DNA of 52,809 nt from Atopobiaceae bacterium (GTDB taxonomy: Bacteria; Actinomycetota; Coriobacteriia; Coriobacteriales; Atopobiaceae), in assembly GCA_030525685.1 (NCBI GenBank), contig JAUNEG010000007.1, forward strand, positions 31,648 to 84,456, written 5' to 3'. The translations under genes and the position numbers were made by a program. Shown here piece after piece: positions 7,800 through 16,017 of this stretch (position 1 is its first letter; each line of letters opens with the position of its first letter). The notes under the pieces are model-generated. The model was not told where the DNA came from. It made no database searches and saw nothing but the letters and a program-made list of their open reading frames with translations.

Positions 7800-8858
7800 C
7801 TAGTGCCGCCGGGACTCGATTCTTGGCTCGATGACGTTGGTGAGCTTGATGATGCGCGCCGACGGGGCCCCTCCCTGCATGAGCGAGAGGATCTCGTCGG
7901 CACAGGCGACCCCGGTCTCGTAGTTGGGGAGGCGCGTGTAGAAGTTGGCGGCGAGCCAGTTCTCCCCGTTGTTGGCAAGCTCCGCGTAGACGATGTTGCG
8001 CTCCGGCCCCACCTTGCGGAAGAAGTGGGACCACGTCGCCCAGCTGGTGATGATGGCGTCGCCGTCACGCACCTCCCGGAGGATGCGCTCCGCCATCTCG
8101 AGGAGCCCCTCGCTCAGCCTGAGGCCGTCCCCGGTGCTGCCCACGGTGTAGCGCTCGTCCCAGATGGCCATGTTGTTCAGGTTGATCGGCGCGTCGCGAA
8201 TCAGCAGCCTCGCACCGGACGCCTCGCAGATGTCGGTCACGCCCTGCTCGCGAAGGCGCTCCTGGGCGTTGTCGATCTGCGGGCGGAGGTAGAAGACGCG
8301 CCGGCAGCCCCGGTCGATGACCCGCGAGGTGATGAGGCGGGCGCCGCCGCGGTAGTCGAGGTCCACCGTGCTGTAGGTGTCCGCCTGCCTCTGGCAGTCG
8401 AAGACCACGAGGGGGGCGGACTCGTCGCTGAGCAGTCCGAGACTCTCCTCGTCGGGCCCCTCGTTGTCGATGCCGATGTATATGATGCCGCCCACGCGCC
8501 CGGCGAGGTACGCGCTCGCGTAGTCGGCGTGGCCCAGCCTGTCCGTCCTGTTGCCGAGGAGAAGGACGTTGTAGCCCTCCTCCTCCAGCCGGGTCTGGAT
8601 GCCGAAGGCCATCTGGCTGAAGCGGGGGACGGCGAGGTTGCTCCTGAGGACGACGCCCACGCAGGGGACGTTGTGGTTCCTGAGGATGCACGCGTGGGCG
8701 TTGGGCATGTAGTTGAGCCTGCGCGCGGCCTGGAGCACCCTCCTGCGCGTCTCCGGCCTGATGGACTGCCCCGGGGTGTTGTTGATAACATAGGAGACGG
8801 TCGCGGCGGTGACCCCGGCTTCCTGCGCTACGTCCTTGAGCGTGGTTCGCCTGCCCAT
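7800..8858 (-). CDS. LacI-family transcriptional regulator
   Basis: A 352-residue LacI/GalR repressor with an N-terminal helix-turn-helix and hinge (TLKDVAQEAGVTAATVSYVI, residues ~5-24, then RRVLQAARRLNYMPN), followed by a periplasmic-binding-protein-like effector domain with VGVVLRSNLAVPRF. Two ATGs are possible. The second (at 8858) is preceded by GGAGG at 5 bp and gives the usual LacI N-terminus, so it is chosen over the ATG at 8882. It heads the leftward glycolytic-type operon and is the likely local regulator; its effector sugar phosphate is unknown. CG-centred candidate operators lie in the intergenic region to the right. Confidence 0.9.
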   Translation of the reverse strand: MGRRTTLKDVAQEAGVTAATVSYVINNTPGQSIRPETRRRVLQAARRLNYMPNAHACILRNHNVPCVGVVLRSNLAVPRFSQMAFGIQTRLEEEGYNVLLLGNRTDRLGHADYASAYLAGRVGGIIYIGIDNEGPDEESLGLLSDESAPLVVFDCQRQADTYSTVDLDYRGGARLITSRVIDRGCRRVFYLRPQIDNAQERLREQGVTDICEASGARLLIRDAPINLNNMAIWDERYTVGSTGDGLRLSEGLLEMAERILREVRDGDAIITSWATWSHFFRKVGPERNIVYAELANNGENWLAANFYTRLPNYETGVACADEILSLMQGGAPSARIIKLTNVIEPRIESRRH

Positions 8859-9274
8859 CTCGCCTCCTATCGCCATTCTCACTTTTTCGATTAAGTGAGA
8901 TAGTACCTGTTTACCATGACCTGTGGCTTATTAACTCGGAAACTTGGATTAATGCGCTCACGGCAAAATACCTACCGTTTATCGAGGTAAATGCGTATTC
9001 AGGGTCTGAGCGGTACCATATTGGCCGCAAGCGGCTTTTACGAGAACTTTACTCTAGGAATCTCCTGATGGCTGTGATTAGATGTGCATTAACTTAATCG
9101 TTTGAGTAGTTCAGGATGACTTGTTCAACGGTGTTTCCCAGTTCTTCTCGCACGTAGCTCTCGACCTGTCCGATAGCACCACCTCGCGTTGCGTATCTGC
9201 CGGATGCTCTCGTCGTGCCTCAACGGTCTGTCGTTGGGAGGGGTGACGGCGGGATTGAACGAAGGAGGCCATCA
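8859..9274. promoter_or_regulatory. AT-richer divergent control region between lacI-type gene and ABC transporter
   Basis: About 415 bp without a gene, visibly richer in A+T than its surroundings. A possible -10 for the regulator is TACTAT on the minus strand (8900-8905). Two CG-centred sites share TTAATCG: 8883-8894 (minus strand, over the regulator leader) and 9094-9105 (TTAATCGTTTGA), compatible with LacI-family operators. An ATTAACTTAAT inverted repeat lies at about 9088-9098. No confident promoter for the transporter was found. Confidence 0.4.
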
Positions 9275-10054
9275 TTGAAAGAGAAGAAAGTACCCATTTG
9301 GAGTAAGGTGCCAGGCTGGGCTTGGGCACTGATCTCCCTGGCGCTGGCGATTGCCCTGTGGCTCGCCGCCTCCGGCACGTGGCCGGCGGTCTTCGCGTCA
9401 CCCGAGAAGGTCCTCAACGCCTTCATAGAGCGCGCTCAGAGCGGATTGCTCTGGGAGCACGTCTGGGCCTCCGTGTCCCGCGTCCTCACGGGCTTCGGCA
9501 TCGCCTTCGTGGTGTCGATCCCGGTCGCCTTCCTGATGGCGTGGTATGACCCGTTCCGCCACGTCGTCGAGCCGTGGATCCAGTTCATCCGCAACATCCC
9601 GCCGCTGGCCTACGTCTTCCTGATCATCGCCGCCCTCGGCATCGGTCAGGCCTCCAAGATAACGGTCATCTTCATCGCGGCGTTCCTGGTCATGGTCATC
9701 ACCATCTACCAGGGCGTCAAGGGCGTGGACGTCACGCTCATCAAGGCGGCGCGCGTGCTCGGCGCCACGCAGAGGGACATCTTCTTCAAGGTCACCATCC
9801 CCGCCTCCACGCCGTTCATCCTCGTCGCCGCACGCCTGGGCCTCTCCACCTCGCTCACCACGCTCATGGCGTCCGAGATCGTCGGTGGCGACAAGGGCAT
9901 CGGCATGATGATTCAGCAGGCGAGCGGCTACTACCAGATGGACGTCGTGCTGCTGGGAATCATCATGCTCGGCGTCATCGGCATCTGCTTCGAGAAGATC
10001 GTCCGGTTCCTTGAGAGGAGGTTCACGGGATGGCAGGAAACGATTCAGCAGTAA
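9275..10054 (+). CDS. ABC transporter permease, TauC/SsuC type
   Basis: A 259-residue inner-membrane permease of the nitrate/sulfonate/taurine (TauC, SsuC) family with six predicted hydrophobic segments. The EAA-like loop reads KAARVLGATQRDIFFKVTIP. The frame is open from 9215, but GGAGG at 9264-9268 stands 6 bp before a TTG codon at 9275 and no ATG is near, so TTG is the preferred start. Its 3' end overlaps the ATPase gene by 25 bp. With the following ATPase and binding protein it forms a complete importer. The substrate is not shown by the sequence; members of this family also carry nitriles, pyrimidine precursors, bicarbonate or riboflavin. Confidence 0.87.
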   Translation: MKEKKVPIWSKVPGWAWALISLALAIALWLAASGTWPAVFASPEKVLNAFIERAQSGLLWEHVWASVSRVLTGFGIAFVVSIPVAFLMAWYDPFRHVVEPWIQFIRNIPPLAYVFLIIAALGIGQASKITVIFIAAFLVMVITIYQGVKGVDVTLIKAARVLGATQRDIFFKVTIPASTPFILVAARLGLSTSLTTLMASEIVGGDKGIGMMIQQASGYYQMDVVLLGIIMLGVIGICFEKIVRFLERRFTGWQETIQQ

Positions 10055-10821
10055 AGGTCCACATCGAGAACGTGGTCAAGAAGTTCAACACCCGCAAGGG
10101 CGAGGTGGTCGCCCTCAACGGCGCCAACTTCGACATCCACGAGAACGAGTTCGTGTGCGTCGTCGGGCCGTCCGGCTGCGGCAAGTCCACGCTCCTGAAC
10201 ATCATCGGTGGCCTCGAGGAGCCCACCGAGGGCCGCGTCCTCGTTGACGGCCAGGAGGTGACGGGCCCCGGTCCCGACCGCGGCATCGTCTTCCAGCAGT
10301 ACGCGCTCTTCCCGTGGCTCACGGTCCTCGAGAACGTCAAGTTCGGCCTCAAGCTCCAGGGCAAGTCCGACAAGGAGGCCGAGGAGACCGCGCTCAAGTA
10401 CATCAAGCTCGTCGAGCTCCAGGACTTCGTGCACTCCTACCCCAAGGAGCTCTCCGGTGGCATGAAGCAGCGCGTGGCCATCGCCCGCGCCTACGCGGTC
10501 AACCCCAAGGTCCTGCTCATGGACGAGCCGTTCGGCGCCCTTGACGCCCAGACCCGCACCCAGCTCCAGTCCGAGCTGCTCGAGACCTGGGAGAAGGAGC
10601 AGAAGACCTGCTTCTTCATCACGCACGACGTCGAGGAGGCCATCATCCTCGCGCAGCGCGTCATCATCATGTACGCGCGCCCGGGCCGCGTGAAGGAGAT
10701 CGTGGACATCGACATCCCGTATCCCCGCACCCAGGAGACCAAGATGAGCCCGCGGTTCCTCGAGCTCAAGAACCACATCTGGAGCCAGGTCTACCAGGAG
10801 TACCTGTCCGTCAGAAAGTAG
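10030..10821 (+). CDS. ABC transporter ATP-binding protein, TauB/SsuB type
   Basis: A 263-residue ABC ATPase partnering the upstream permease at the cytoplasmic face. Walker A reads GPSGCGKSTLLN, the Q-loop is VFQQYALFPWLTV, the signature is LSGGMKQR, Walker B is VLLMDEPFGALD and the H-loop is FITHDVEEA. All catalytic residues are present and the length is typical. The start ATG lies inside the permease 3' end behind GAGGAGG, a sign of translational coupling. Two small hairpins separate it from the binding-protein gene. Confidence 0.93.
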   Translation: MAGNDSAVKVHIENVVKKFNTRKGEVVALNGANFDIHENEFVCVVGPSGCGKSTLLNIIGGLEEPTEGRVLVDGQEVTGPGPDRGIVFQQYALFPWLTVLENVKFGLKLQGKSDKEAEETALKYIKLVELQDFVHSYPKELSGGMKQRVAIARAYAVNPKVLLMDEPFGALDAQTRTQLQSELLETWEKEQKTCFFITHDVEEAIILAQRVIIMYARPGRVKEIVDIDIPYPRTQETKMSPRFLELKNHIWSQVYQEYLSVRK

Positions 10822-10841
10822 TCCCACCCACACGGTCAATG

Positions 10842-10887
10842 CGGGGGCGCTGCCCCCGACAAGGGAGGGCGGCAAGAAGGCTTGCCG
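10842..10887 (+). promoter_or_regulatory. Twin hairpins before the binding-protein gene
   Basis: Two perfect short hairpins lie in the 85-bp gap: CGGGGGC/GCCCCCG (10842-10858, 3-nt loop) and CGGCAAG/CTTGCCG (10870-10887, 4-nt loop). Neither has a T-tract. Intercistronic hairpins of this kind often stabilise the downstream binding-protein mRNA or lower read-through; which applies is an inference. Confidence 0.5.
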
Positions 10888-10906
10888 TCAAGAGAAAGGA
10901 AATCTA

Positions 10907-11983
10907 ATGAAGAAGCTCGACACGAACCAGCTCAGCCGTCGCTCGTTCCTCAAGGCCGCCGGCCTCGCCGGCGTCATGGGCTCTGGTCTCGCGCTCGTCG
11001 GCTGCAACGGTGGCTCCCAGGAGCCCGAGGCCGACGACGCCGAGACGCCCCCGGCCGAGTACGATCCCGTCACCGTCCACGTGGCCTTCATGCCCAACCT
11101 GGGCTCTGCCGCCACGCTCTTCTCGGCCATCGACCAGGGCTACTTCGAGGAGGTCGGCATCACCGTCGAGACCGAGCAGTTCCAGGCCGGCCCCGCCGAG
11201 ATCACGGCCATGCAGTCCGGCTCCGTCGACATCTCCCAGATTGGCCACGGCGCCCACGCCCTCTGCATCCAGGGTCAGGCCAAGATCTTCGCGTTCGACC
11301 AGCTCTCCCAGGCCGACTGCGTCGTCGCCAACAAGTCCCACGGCATCGAGTCCGGCGCCGACCTCGCCGGCAAGACGGTGGGCGTCGCCTCCGGCACCTC
11401 CTCCGAGATCATCCTCCAGTACGTCCTCCAGGACGCCGGCCTCACCGTCGACGACATCAAGACCGTCGAGATGGACGTCTCCGGCATGACGACGGCCCTC
11501 ATCTCCGGCCAGATCGACGCCGCCGCCACCTGGTCGCCCAACACCGTCACCCTCGAGGAGCAGCTCGGTGACGACTACCTCGTCCTCGGCACCAACACCG
11601 ACTACTCCGACGAGGTCGCCTTCCCCGGCTCCTACGTCGTCCTGCCCGAGTACGCCGAGGAGAACCACGACGTCCTCGTCCGCTTCGGCGCCGCTCTGGA
11701 CAAGGGCAAGGCCTACCGTGCGGAGCACATCGACGACGTCGCCAAGCTGCTTGCCTCCGAGCTCGGCGTTCCCGAGGACACGCTCCTTCAGTCCACGGGC
11801 GAGGGCGACTGGCAGGGTGCCGTCGACGCCATCGGCAACACCGACGTCATCGTGGGCTACTACGAGGCCCAGCAGAAGGTCTTCCTGGACGGCGGCCAGG
11901 TCGAGGCCGAGGTCCCCGTTGAGGACTACGTCCTGACCGACGTCATCACCGAGTCCGACGAGCTCTACGAGACCCTCAAGTAG
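10907..11983 (+). CDS. ABC transporter substrate-binding lipoprotein, TauA/SsuA (NMT1) type
   Basis: A 358-residue extracytoplasmic binding protein. The N-terminus has a twin-arginine-like motif (SRRSFLK, residues 10-16), a hydrophobic stretch and the lipobox LVGC with Cys33, so it is probably a Tat-exported lipoprotein anchored to the membrane. The mature part starts with an acidic linker followed by VTVHVAFMPNLGSAATLFSA and QGYFEEVGITVETEQFQAGPA (family NMT1/SsuA), and contains AGKTVGVASGTSSEIIL. It delivers the unknown substrate to the permease and ATPase encoded just upstream. AGAAAGGAA precedes the ATG. It is followed by a terminator that separates the transporter from the nagB-like gene. 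Confidence 0.88.
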   Translation: MKKLDTNQLSRRSFLKAAGLAGVMGSGLALVGCNGGSQEPEADDAETPPAEYDPVTVHVAFMPNLGSAATLFSAIDQGYFEEVGITVETEQFQAGPAEITAMQSGSVDISQIGHGAHALCIQGQAKIFAFDQLSQADCVVANKSHGIESGADLAGKTVGVASGTSSEIILQYVLQDAGLTVDDIKTVEMDVSGMTTALISGQIDAAATWSPNTVTLEEQLGDDYLVLGTNTDYSDEVAFPGSYVVLPEYAEENHDVLVRFGAALDKGKAYRAEHIDDVAKLLASELGVPEDTLLQSTGEGDWQGAVDAIGNTDVIVGYYEAQQKVFLDGGQVEAEVPVEDYVLTDVITESDELYETLK

Positions 11984-12033
11984 CACAGGACTCAGCGCAA
12001 CCCCGAGGGGCGTACCCCGACGCCCCCGCAAAA

Positions 12034-12090
12034 ACGGCCTCTCCGCAGCAGGGTGACCCTCCCCATCCGCGCGGGGAGGCCGTTTCCCGC
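12034..12090 (+). terminator. Terminator after the ABC transporter operon
   Basis: A long hairpin pairs AAACGGCCTC with GAGGCCGTTT around a partly paired ~35-nt loop. It lies between the binding-protein stop and the nagB-like start and may also allow some read-through; the T-tract is short (TTT). Confidence 0.6.
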
Positions 12091-12110
12091 AGACGAGACA
12101 AGGAGGAAGC

Positions 12111-12926
12111 ATGGATTACTACCACATCTCCGCAGAGGACCTCGGCCGCGACGCGCGCGTGCCGCTCGTCATCGCGGGCGATTCCGCCGAGGTTTTCTTC
12201 GAGCTTGCCCTTGAGATGGTGAGCACCATCCGCGAGCACAACGCGCGCGGCGAGAAGACCGTCTTCATCTGCCCCGTGGGCCCGGTCGGCCACTATCCCT
12301 ACTTCGTGAAGATGGTCAACGACCAGCGCGTCTCCCTCAAGGACTGCTGGTTCATCAACATGGACGAGTACCTGGACGACAACGACGAGTGGATTGACGC
12401 CTCCAACCCGCTGTCGTTCCGCGGCTTCATGGCGCGCAACGTCTACGACAAGATCGATCCCGAGCTCGTGATGCCCGAGGGGCAGCGCGTCTTCCCCGAC
12501 CCGCACGATCCCGGCCACGTGGGCCGCGTGATCGACGAGCTCGGCGGCGTCGACATCGCCTTCGGCGGCATCGGCATCACGGGCCATCTCGCCTTCAACG
12601 AGCCCCAGCCGGAGCTCTCCTGCGAGGAGTTCGCCGCGCTCGAGACCCGCACCCTCGACATCCACCCCGAGACCCGCGCCACCAACTCCGTGGGCGACCT
12701 CGGCGGCGCGCTCGAGGACATGCCGCACCGCTGCGTGACCATCGGCATGCGCGAGATCCTGGGTGCCCGCAAGGTCCGCCTCGGCGTGTTCCGCGACTGG
12801 CACCGCGCCGTGGTGCGTCGCGCCGCCTACGGCGAGCCCACCGCCGCCTTCCCGGCCACGCTCCTGCAGGGCCACCCCGACGCCAAGATCTACGTGAACG
12901 ACGTGGCCCGTCACCAGGCGTACTAG
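12111..12926 (+). CDS. NagB-family sugar-phosphate isomerase/deaminase (variant active site)
   Basis: A 271-residue protein of the glucosamine-6-phosphate deaminase family (glucosamine 6-phosphate to fructose 6-phosphate plus ammonia). It keeps NMDEY with Asp85 (NagB Asp72) and GHLAFNEP with His159 and Glu164 (NagB His143 and Glu148). Thr157 stands where NagB has Asp141 (Asn in many Firmicutes), and the N-terminal phosphate loop reads PVGPVGHYPYF rather than the usual PTGxTP. The lysine of GSxKA is also replaced (RDWHRA). These changes suggest a paralogue with altered substrate or reaction. It is followed after 12 bp by nagA, so an amino-sugar role is likely. AGGAGG precedes the ATG. Confidence 0.75.
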   Translation: MDYYHISAEDLGRDARVPLVIAGDSAEVFFELALEMVSTIREHNARGEKTVFICPVGPVGHYPYFVKMVNDQRVSLKDCWFINMDEYLDDNDEWIDASNPLSFRGFMARNVYDKIDPELVMPEGQRVFPDPHDPGHVGRVIDELGGVDIAFGGIGITGHLAFNEPQPELSCEEFAALETRTLDIHPETRATNSVGDLGGALEDMPHRCVTIGMREILGARKVRLGVFRDWHRAVVRRAAYGEPTAAFPATLLQGHPDAKIYVNDVARHQAY

Positions 12927-12938
12927 GGAGGCGCGCTC

Positions 12939-14099
12939 ATGCTGTCTAGCTGCTACATCACCGGCGCGCGCGTGCTTGCGGGCGACGAGCTCTCCCGTCT
13001 GAACGTCACCGTCGAGGACGGCGTCGTCACCGGCCTCTCCTCGGCCTATGACAACGAGAAGGACCTGCCGGTCATCGACGCGAGCGGTCTTCTCGCCCTG
13101 CCGGGCTTCATCGACGTGCACACGCACGGTGCCGCCGGCTTTGACGTGAACGCGGCTGACGTCGAGGGCCTGCGGACCATCGGGCGCTTCTTCGCCTCCC
13201 AGGGCACGACCGGCTGGCTCTGCTCCATCCTCACCGACACGCCGGAGCAGACGCTCTGGTGCATCAATCAGGCGCGTCAGGTCATCGAGGGCGGACCCTA
13301 CGACGGCGCCGCGCTTCTCGGCATCCACCTGGAGGGCCCGTGCCTCTCGAGCGAGTACAAGGGTGCCATGCCCGAGCACCTGCTCATGCACGAGGCCTCG
13401 GTCGACCTCTTCCGCCAGTACCAGGAGGCGGCCGGCGGGCACATCCTCTACACCACGCTCGCGCCGGAGGTCCCCGGCGTGCCCGAGCTCATTCCGCAGC
13501 TCGAGGCCCTGGGCATCACCTCGGCCATCGGGCACAGCGGCGCGGGGTACGACCTCTCCTGGGCGTGCGTGAGGGCGGGCGCCAAGGCCTCCACGCACGT
13601 GGGCAACGCGATGCGCCTCTTCCACCAGCACGAGCCTGCGATCTTTGGCGTGGCGCTCGAGAGCGACATCTACGCGGAGACCATCTGCGACGGCCGCCAC
13701 CTCGTGCCGGGGACGGTGCGCCTCTACGTCAAGGCCAAGGGCTGGGAGCGGCTGCTCGGCATCACGGACTCGATCATGGCCGCCGGTCTGCCCGACGGCA
13801 ACTACAAGCTCGGCGTCAACGACGTCGTGGTCGAGGACGGCGACGCCAAGCTCGCCACCACGGGCGTGCGTGCGGGCTCCACGCTCACGCAGGCCACGGC
13901 GCTGCGCAACTTCATGAAGTTCACGGGTGCCCCGGTGGAGCTGGCCGCCAAGCCGCTCTCCCAGAACCCCGCCCGCCTCCTTGGCTGGACTGACCGCGGC
14001 CGCATCGCCGTCGACGCGCGCGCCGACCTCGTGCTCATGGACGAGTCCTACGACGTCGTGCGCACGATGGTCGGGGGCCGCACGGTCTACGAGCGCTGA
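12939..14099 (+). CDS. nagA: N-acetylglucosamine-6-phosphate deacetylase
   Basis: A 386-residue amidohydrolase-superfamily enzyme removing acetate from N-acetylglucosamine 6-phosphate in the cytoplasm. Motifs in order: DVHTHGAAGFD (metal HxH), GIHLEGPCLS, AIGHSGAGY, STHVGNAMRLFHQHEPAIFG, ICDGRHL and ITDSIMAAGLPDGNYKLG with the catalytic Asp. The length is normal for NagA. It lies 12 bp after the nagB-like gene, forming the usual deacetylase-deaminase pair feeding glycolysis. The unusual NagB partner leaves open that the true substrate is another N-acetylated hexosamine phosphate. Confidence 0.9.
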   Translation: MLSSCYITGARVLAGDELSRLNVTVEDGVVTGLSSAYDNEKDLPVIDASGLLALPGFIDVHTHGAAGFDVNAADVEGLRTIGRFFASQGTTGWLCSILTDTPEQTLWCINQARQVIEGGPYDGAALLGIHLEGPCLSSEYKGAMPEHLLMHEASVDLFRQYQEAAGGHILYTTLAPEVPGVPELIPQLEALGITSAIGHSGAGYDLSWACVRAGAKASTHVGNAMRLFHQHEPAIFGVALESDIYAETICDGRHLVPGTVRLYVKAKGWERLLGITDSIMAAGLPDGNYKLGVNDVVVEDGDAKLATTGVRAGSTLTQATALRNFMKFTGAPVELAAKPLSQNPARLLGWTDRGRIAVDARADLVLMDESYDVVRTMVGGRTVYER

Positions 14100-14123
14100 G
14101 GCATCGTCCTGAGTCCCCTTTCC

Positions 14124-14151
14124 TGGGGCGGCCCTTCCGGGGCCGCCCCAT
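14124..14151 (+). terminator. Terminator hairpin after nagA
   Basis: GGGGCGGCC pairs with GGCCGCCCC around CTTCCG-type loop, 25 bp after the nagA stop. There is no clear T-tract, so strength is uncertain. A weak -10-like TAGAAT for the next gene lies at 14198-14203. Confidence 0.55.
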
Positions 14152-14254
14152 GGCCCCTGCCGCTCGCCGCGGACAAATTAGGCGAGCGGGGCGCGGGTAG
14201 AATGGGTTGGTCTGCCGCACCGGCGCGCCCGCGCCGTCTTGGAGAGGAGCCCCC

Positions 14255-15586
14255 ATGAGCTGGTTCGAGCCGTCCTTCGTCTATCAGATCTACCCGCTGG
14301 GCCTCTGCGGGGCCCCCCACGAGAACGACGGCGTGCTCGAGCATCGCCTGCTCAAGATCGTAGACGACGGCTGGATCGACCACATGGCCAAGATGGGCGT
14401 CACGTGCCTGCTGCTCAACCCCGTCTTCGAGTCCGACGCGCACGGCTACGACACGCGCGACTACACCAAGGTCGACTGCCGCCTCGGCACGAACGACGAC
14501 CTGCGCGCCGTGGTTGACGCCTGCCACGCCGCCGGCATCAAGGTTCTTCTCGACGGGGTGTTCAACCACGTGGGGCGCGGCTTCTGGGCGTTTCAGGACG
14601 TGCTGGAGCGCCGCGGCGAGAGCCCTTACGTCGGCTGGTTCGAGATCGACTTCAGCGGCAACAACTGTTTCAACGACGGTCTCTCCTACAGCTGCTGGGA
14701 GGGGGCGGTCAACCTGGTGAAGCTCAACCACTGGAACGGCGAGCTCAACGACTACCTGGCCGAGGTCATCCGCGGCTGGGTGCGCGAGTTCGACATCGAC
14801 GGCCTTCGCCTTGACGTGGCCTACTGCCTGGACCAGGGCTACCTGCGCTCACTGCGCGCCCTGGCCGACGAGATCAGCCGCGAGCGCGGCGAGAAGTTCC
14901 CGCTGGTGGGCGAGACCATGTTCGACGACTACAACCAGTGGATGGGCAACGACCTCTGCGACTCCGTGACCAACTACGAGGCCTACAAGGGCCTGTGGTC
15001 GTCCATGAACTCCGCCAACATGCACGAGATCGCCTACGCGCTGGAGCGCCAAAGCGGCAGCCACCCGTGGGACCTCTACGCCGGGCGCCACATGCTCGAC
15101 TTCGTGGACAACCACGACGTGCCGAGAATCGCCACCAAGCTGGAGGACGCGCGGCACCTGCGCCCGCTCTACGGCCTGCTGTTCGCCATGTGCGGCGTGC
15201 CGGCGGTCTACTACGGCAGCGAGTGGGGCATCGAGGGCGAGCAGCTTCCCGGCGACCACGAGCTGCGCCCGGCGCTGGACGCCCCGGAGTGGAACAAGCT
15301 CACGGACTGGATCTGTGCGCTGGCGGCGGCGCGCGCCGAGTCGGGGGCGCTGGTCTGGGGCGACTACACGCAGCTCCAGTGCCAGCCGCAACAGCTGGTC
15401 TTCCAGCGGCGCTGTGAGGGCGACCGCGTGATCGTGGCGATCAACGCCGCCGCCGAGCCCGCGACCGTCCACTTCGACGCGCAGTGCGGGCGAGGCGTCG
15501 ACCTCGTCACCGGCGGGGAGCACGACTTCGGCGGCGGTAGCGAGCTGGCGCCCTTCTCGGCATACTACTGGCGCTGCGAGCGGTAG
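14255..15586 (+). CDS. GH13 alpha-amylase family glycosidase, cytoplasmic
   Basis: A 443-residue glycoside hydrolase family 13 enzyme without a signal peptide, so it acts on imported malto-oligosaccharides or glycogen. Conserved regions are DGVFNHVG (I), GLRLDVAY with nucleophile Asp187 (II), VGETM with acid/base Glu220 (III) and FVDNHDV with Asp288 (IV). It lacks the N-terminal domain of cyclomaltodextrinases, leaving a single TIM barrel plus a short C-terminal beta domain. The frame is open from 14207, but the ATG at 14255 has GGAGAGGAG upstream and gives a clean start (MSWFEPSFVYQIYPLG). Exact specificity (alpha-glucosidase, maltogenic amylase, sucrose phosphorylase-like) is not decided by sequence. 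Confidence 0.85.
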   Translation: MSWFEPSFVYQIYPLGLCGAPHENDGVLEHRLLKIVDDGWIDHMAKMGVTCLLLNPVFESDAHGYDTRDYTKVDCRLGTNDDLRAVVDACHAAGIKVLLDGVFNHVGRGFWAFQDVLERRGESPYVGWFEIDFSGNNCFNDGLSYSCWEGAVNLVKLNHWNGELNDYLAEVIRGWVREFDIDGLRLDVAYCLDQGYLRSLRALADEISRERGEKFPLVGETMFDDYNQWMGNDLCDSVTNYEAYKGLWSSMNSANMHEIAYALERQSGSHPWDLYAGRHMLDFVDNHDVPRIATKLEDARHLRPLYGLLFAMCGVPAVYYGSEWGIEGEQLPGDHELRPALDAPEWNKLTDWICALAAARAESGALVWGDYTQLQCQPQQLVFQRRCEGDRVIVAINAAAEPATVHFDAQCGRGVDLVTGGEHDFGGGSELAPFSAYYWRCER

Positions 15587-15663
15587 ACGCCGAGGCTGCA
15601 GGGGCGATGCCGCGACCTGCCGCGCGCCCCCCTCGCCAGGCGCTGCCGTACCACGCGCTCGCT

Positions 15664-15889
15664 GCTTAAGAATCCCGGGTAGTTGTAAGTTCAAATCGCT
15701 GCGGTGCTTAGGAATTCGAGGTAGTTGAAGGTTGTTCGGCTGCCATCACGCCATCCAAATTGCAGCAACTGGGCTTTTATCGGACGAGACGCCGCTTTTA
15801 TCGGGCGAGAAGTGCCCGCGACCTACAACAACCTCGAATTCCTAAGCACGTGAGCGCGACGAACCTACAACAACCTCGCATTCCTAAGC
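15664..15889. repeat. Four copies of a ~26-bp motif in two orientations
   Basis: In the ~430-bp non-coding stretch between the GH13 gene and pyk, a motif close to CTTAGGAATTCGAGGTTGTT occurs as two forward copies (15664-15690, 15706-15732) and two reverse copies (15822-15847, 15864-15889). Facing pairs could fold into a large cruciform. Between them lies a direct repeat GCTTTTATCGGRCGAGA (15773-15789 and 15794-15810). No ORF with coding character was found here. This looks like a REP/BIME-style intergenic element. Confidence 0.7.
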
Positions 15890-15963
15890 GACCGGCGTGC
15901 GCAGCGGGCCCGCGCGGCGAGAAGGACGCCCGGCCAGCGGCGAGAAGAGCCTCCCGTCCACAC

Positions 15964-15995
15964 AAAATGGGCCCCGGGCGCTGTGCCCGGGGCCC
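15964..15995 (-). terminator. Terminator of pyk
   Basis: A perfect 11-bp GC stem (GGGCCCCGGGC / GCCCGGGGCCC, 5-nt loop) followed on the minus strand by ATTTTGTG, 22 bp beyond the pyruvate kinase stop. A classic Rho-independent terminator. Confidence 0.88.
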
Positions 15996-16017
15996 CGCGA
16001 GCCGGTGTTCTTCTCGG

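Noticed and set aside
15587..16017. CRISPR array in the repeat-rich gap
   Set aside because: The repeats are in both orientations with unequal spacing and only four copies; no cas genes are nearby.
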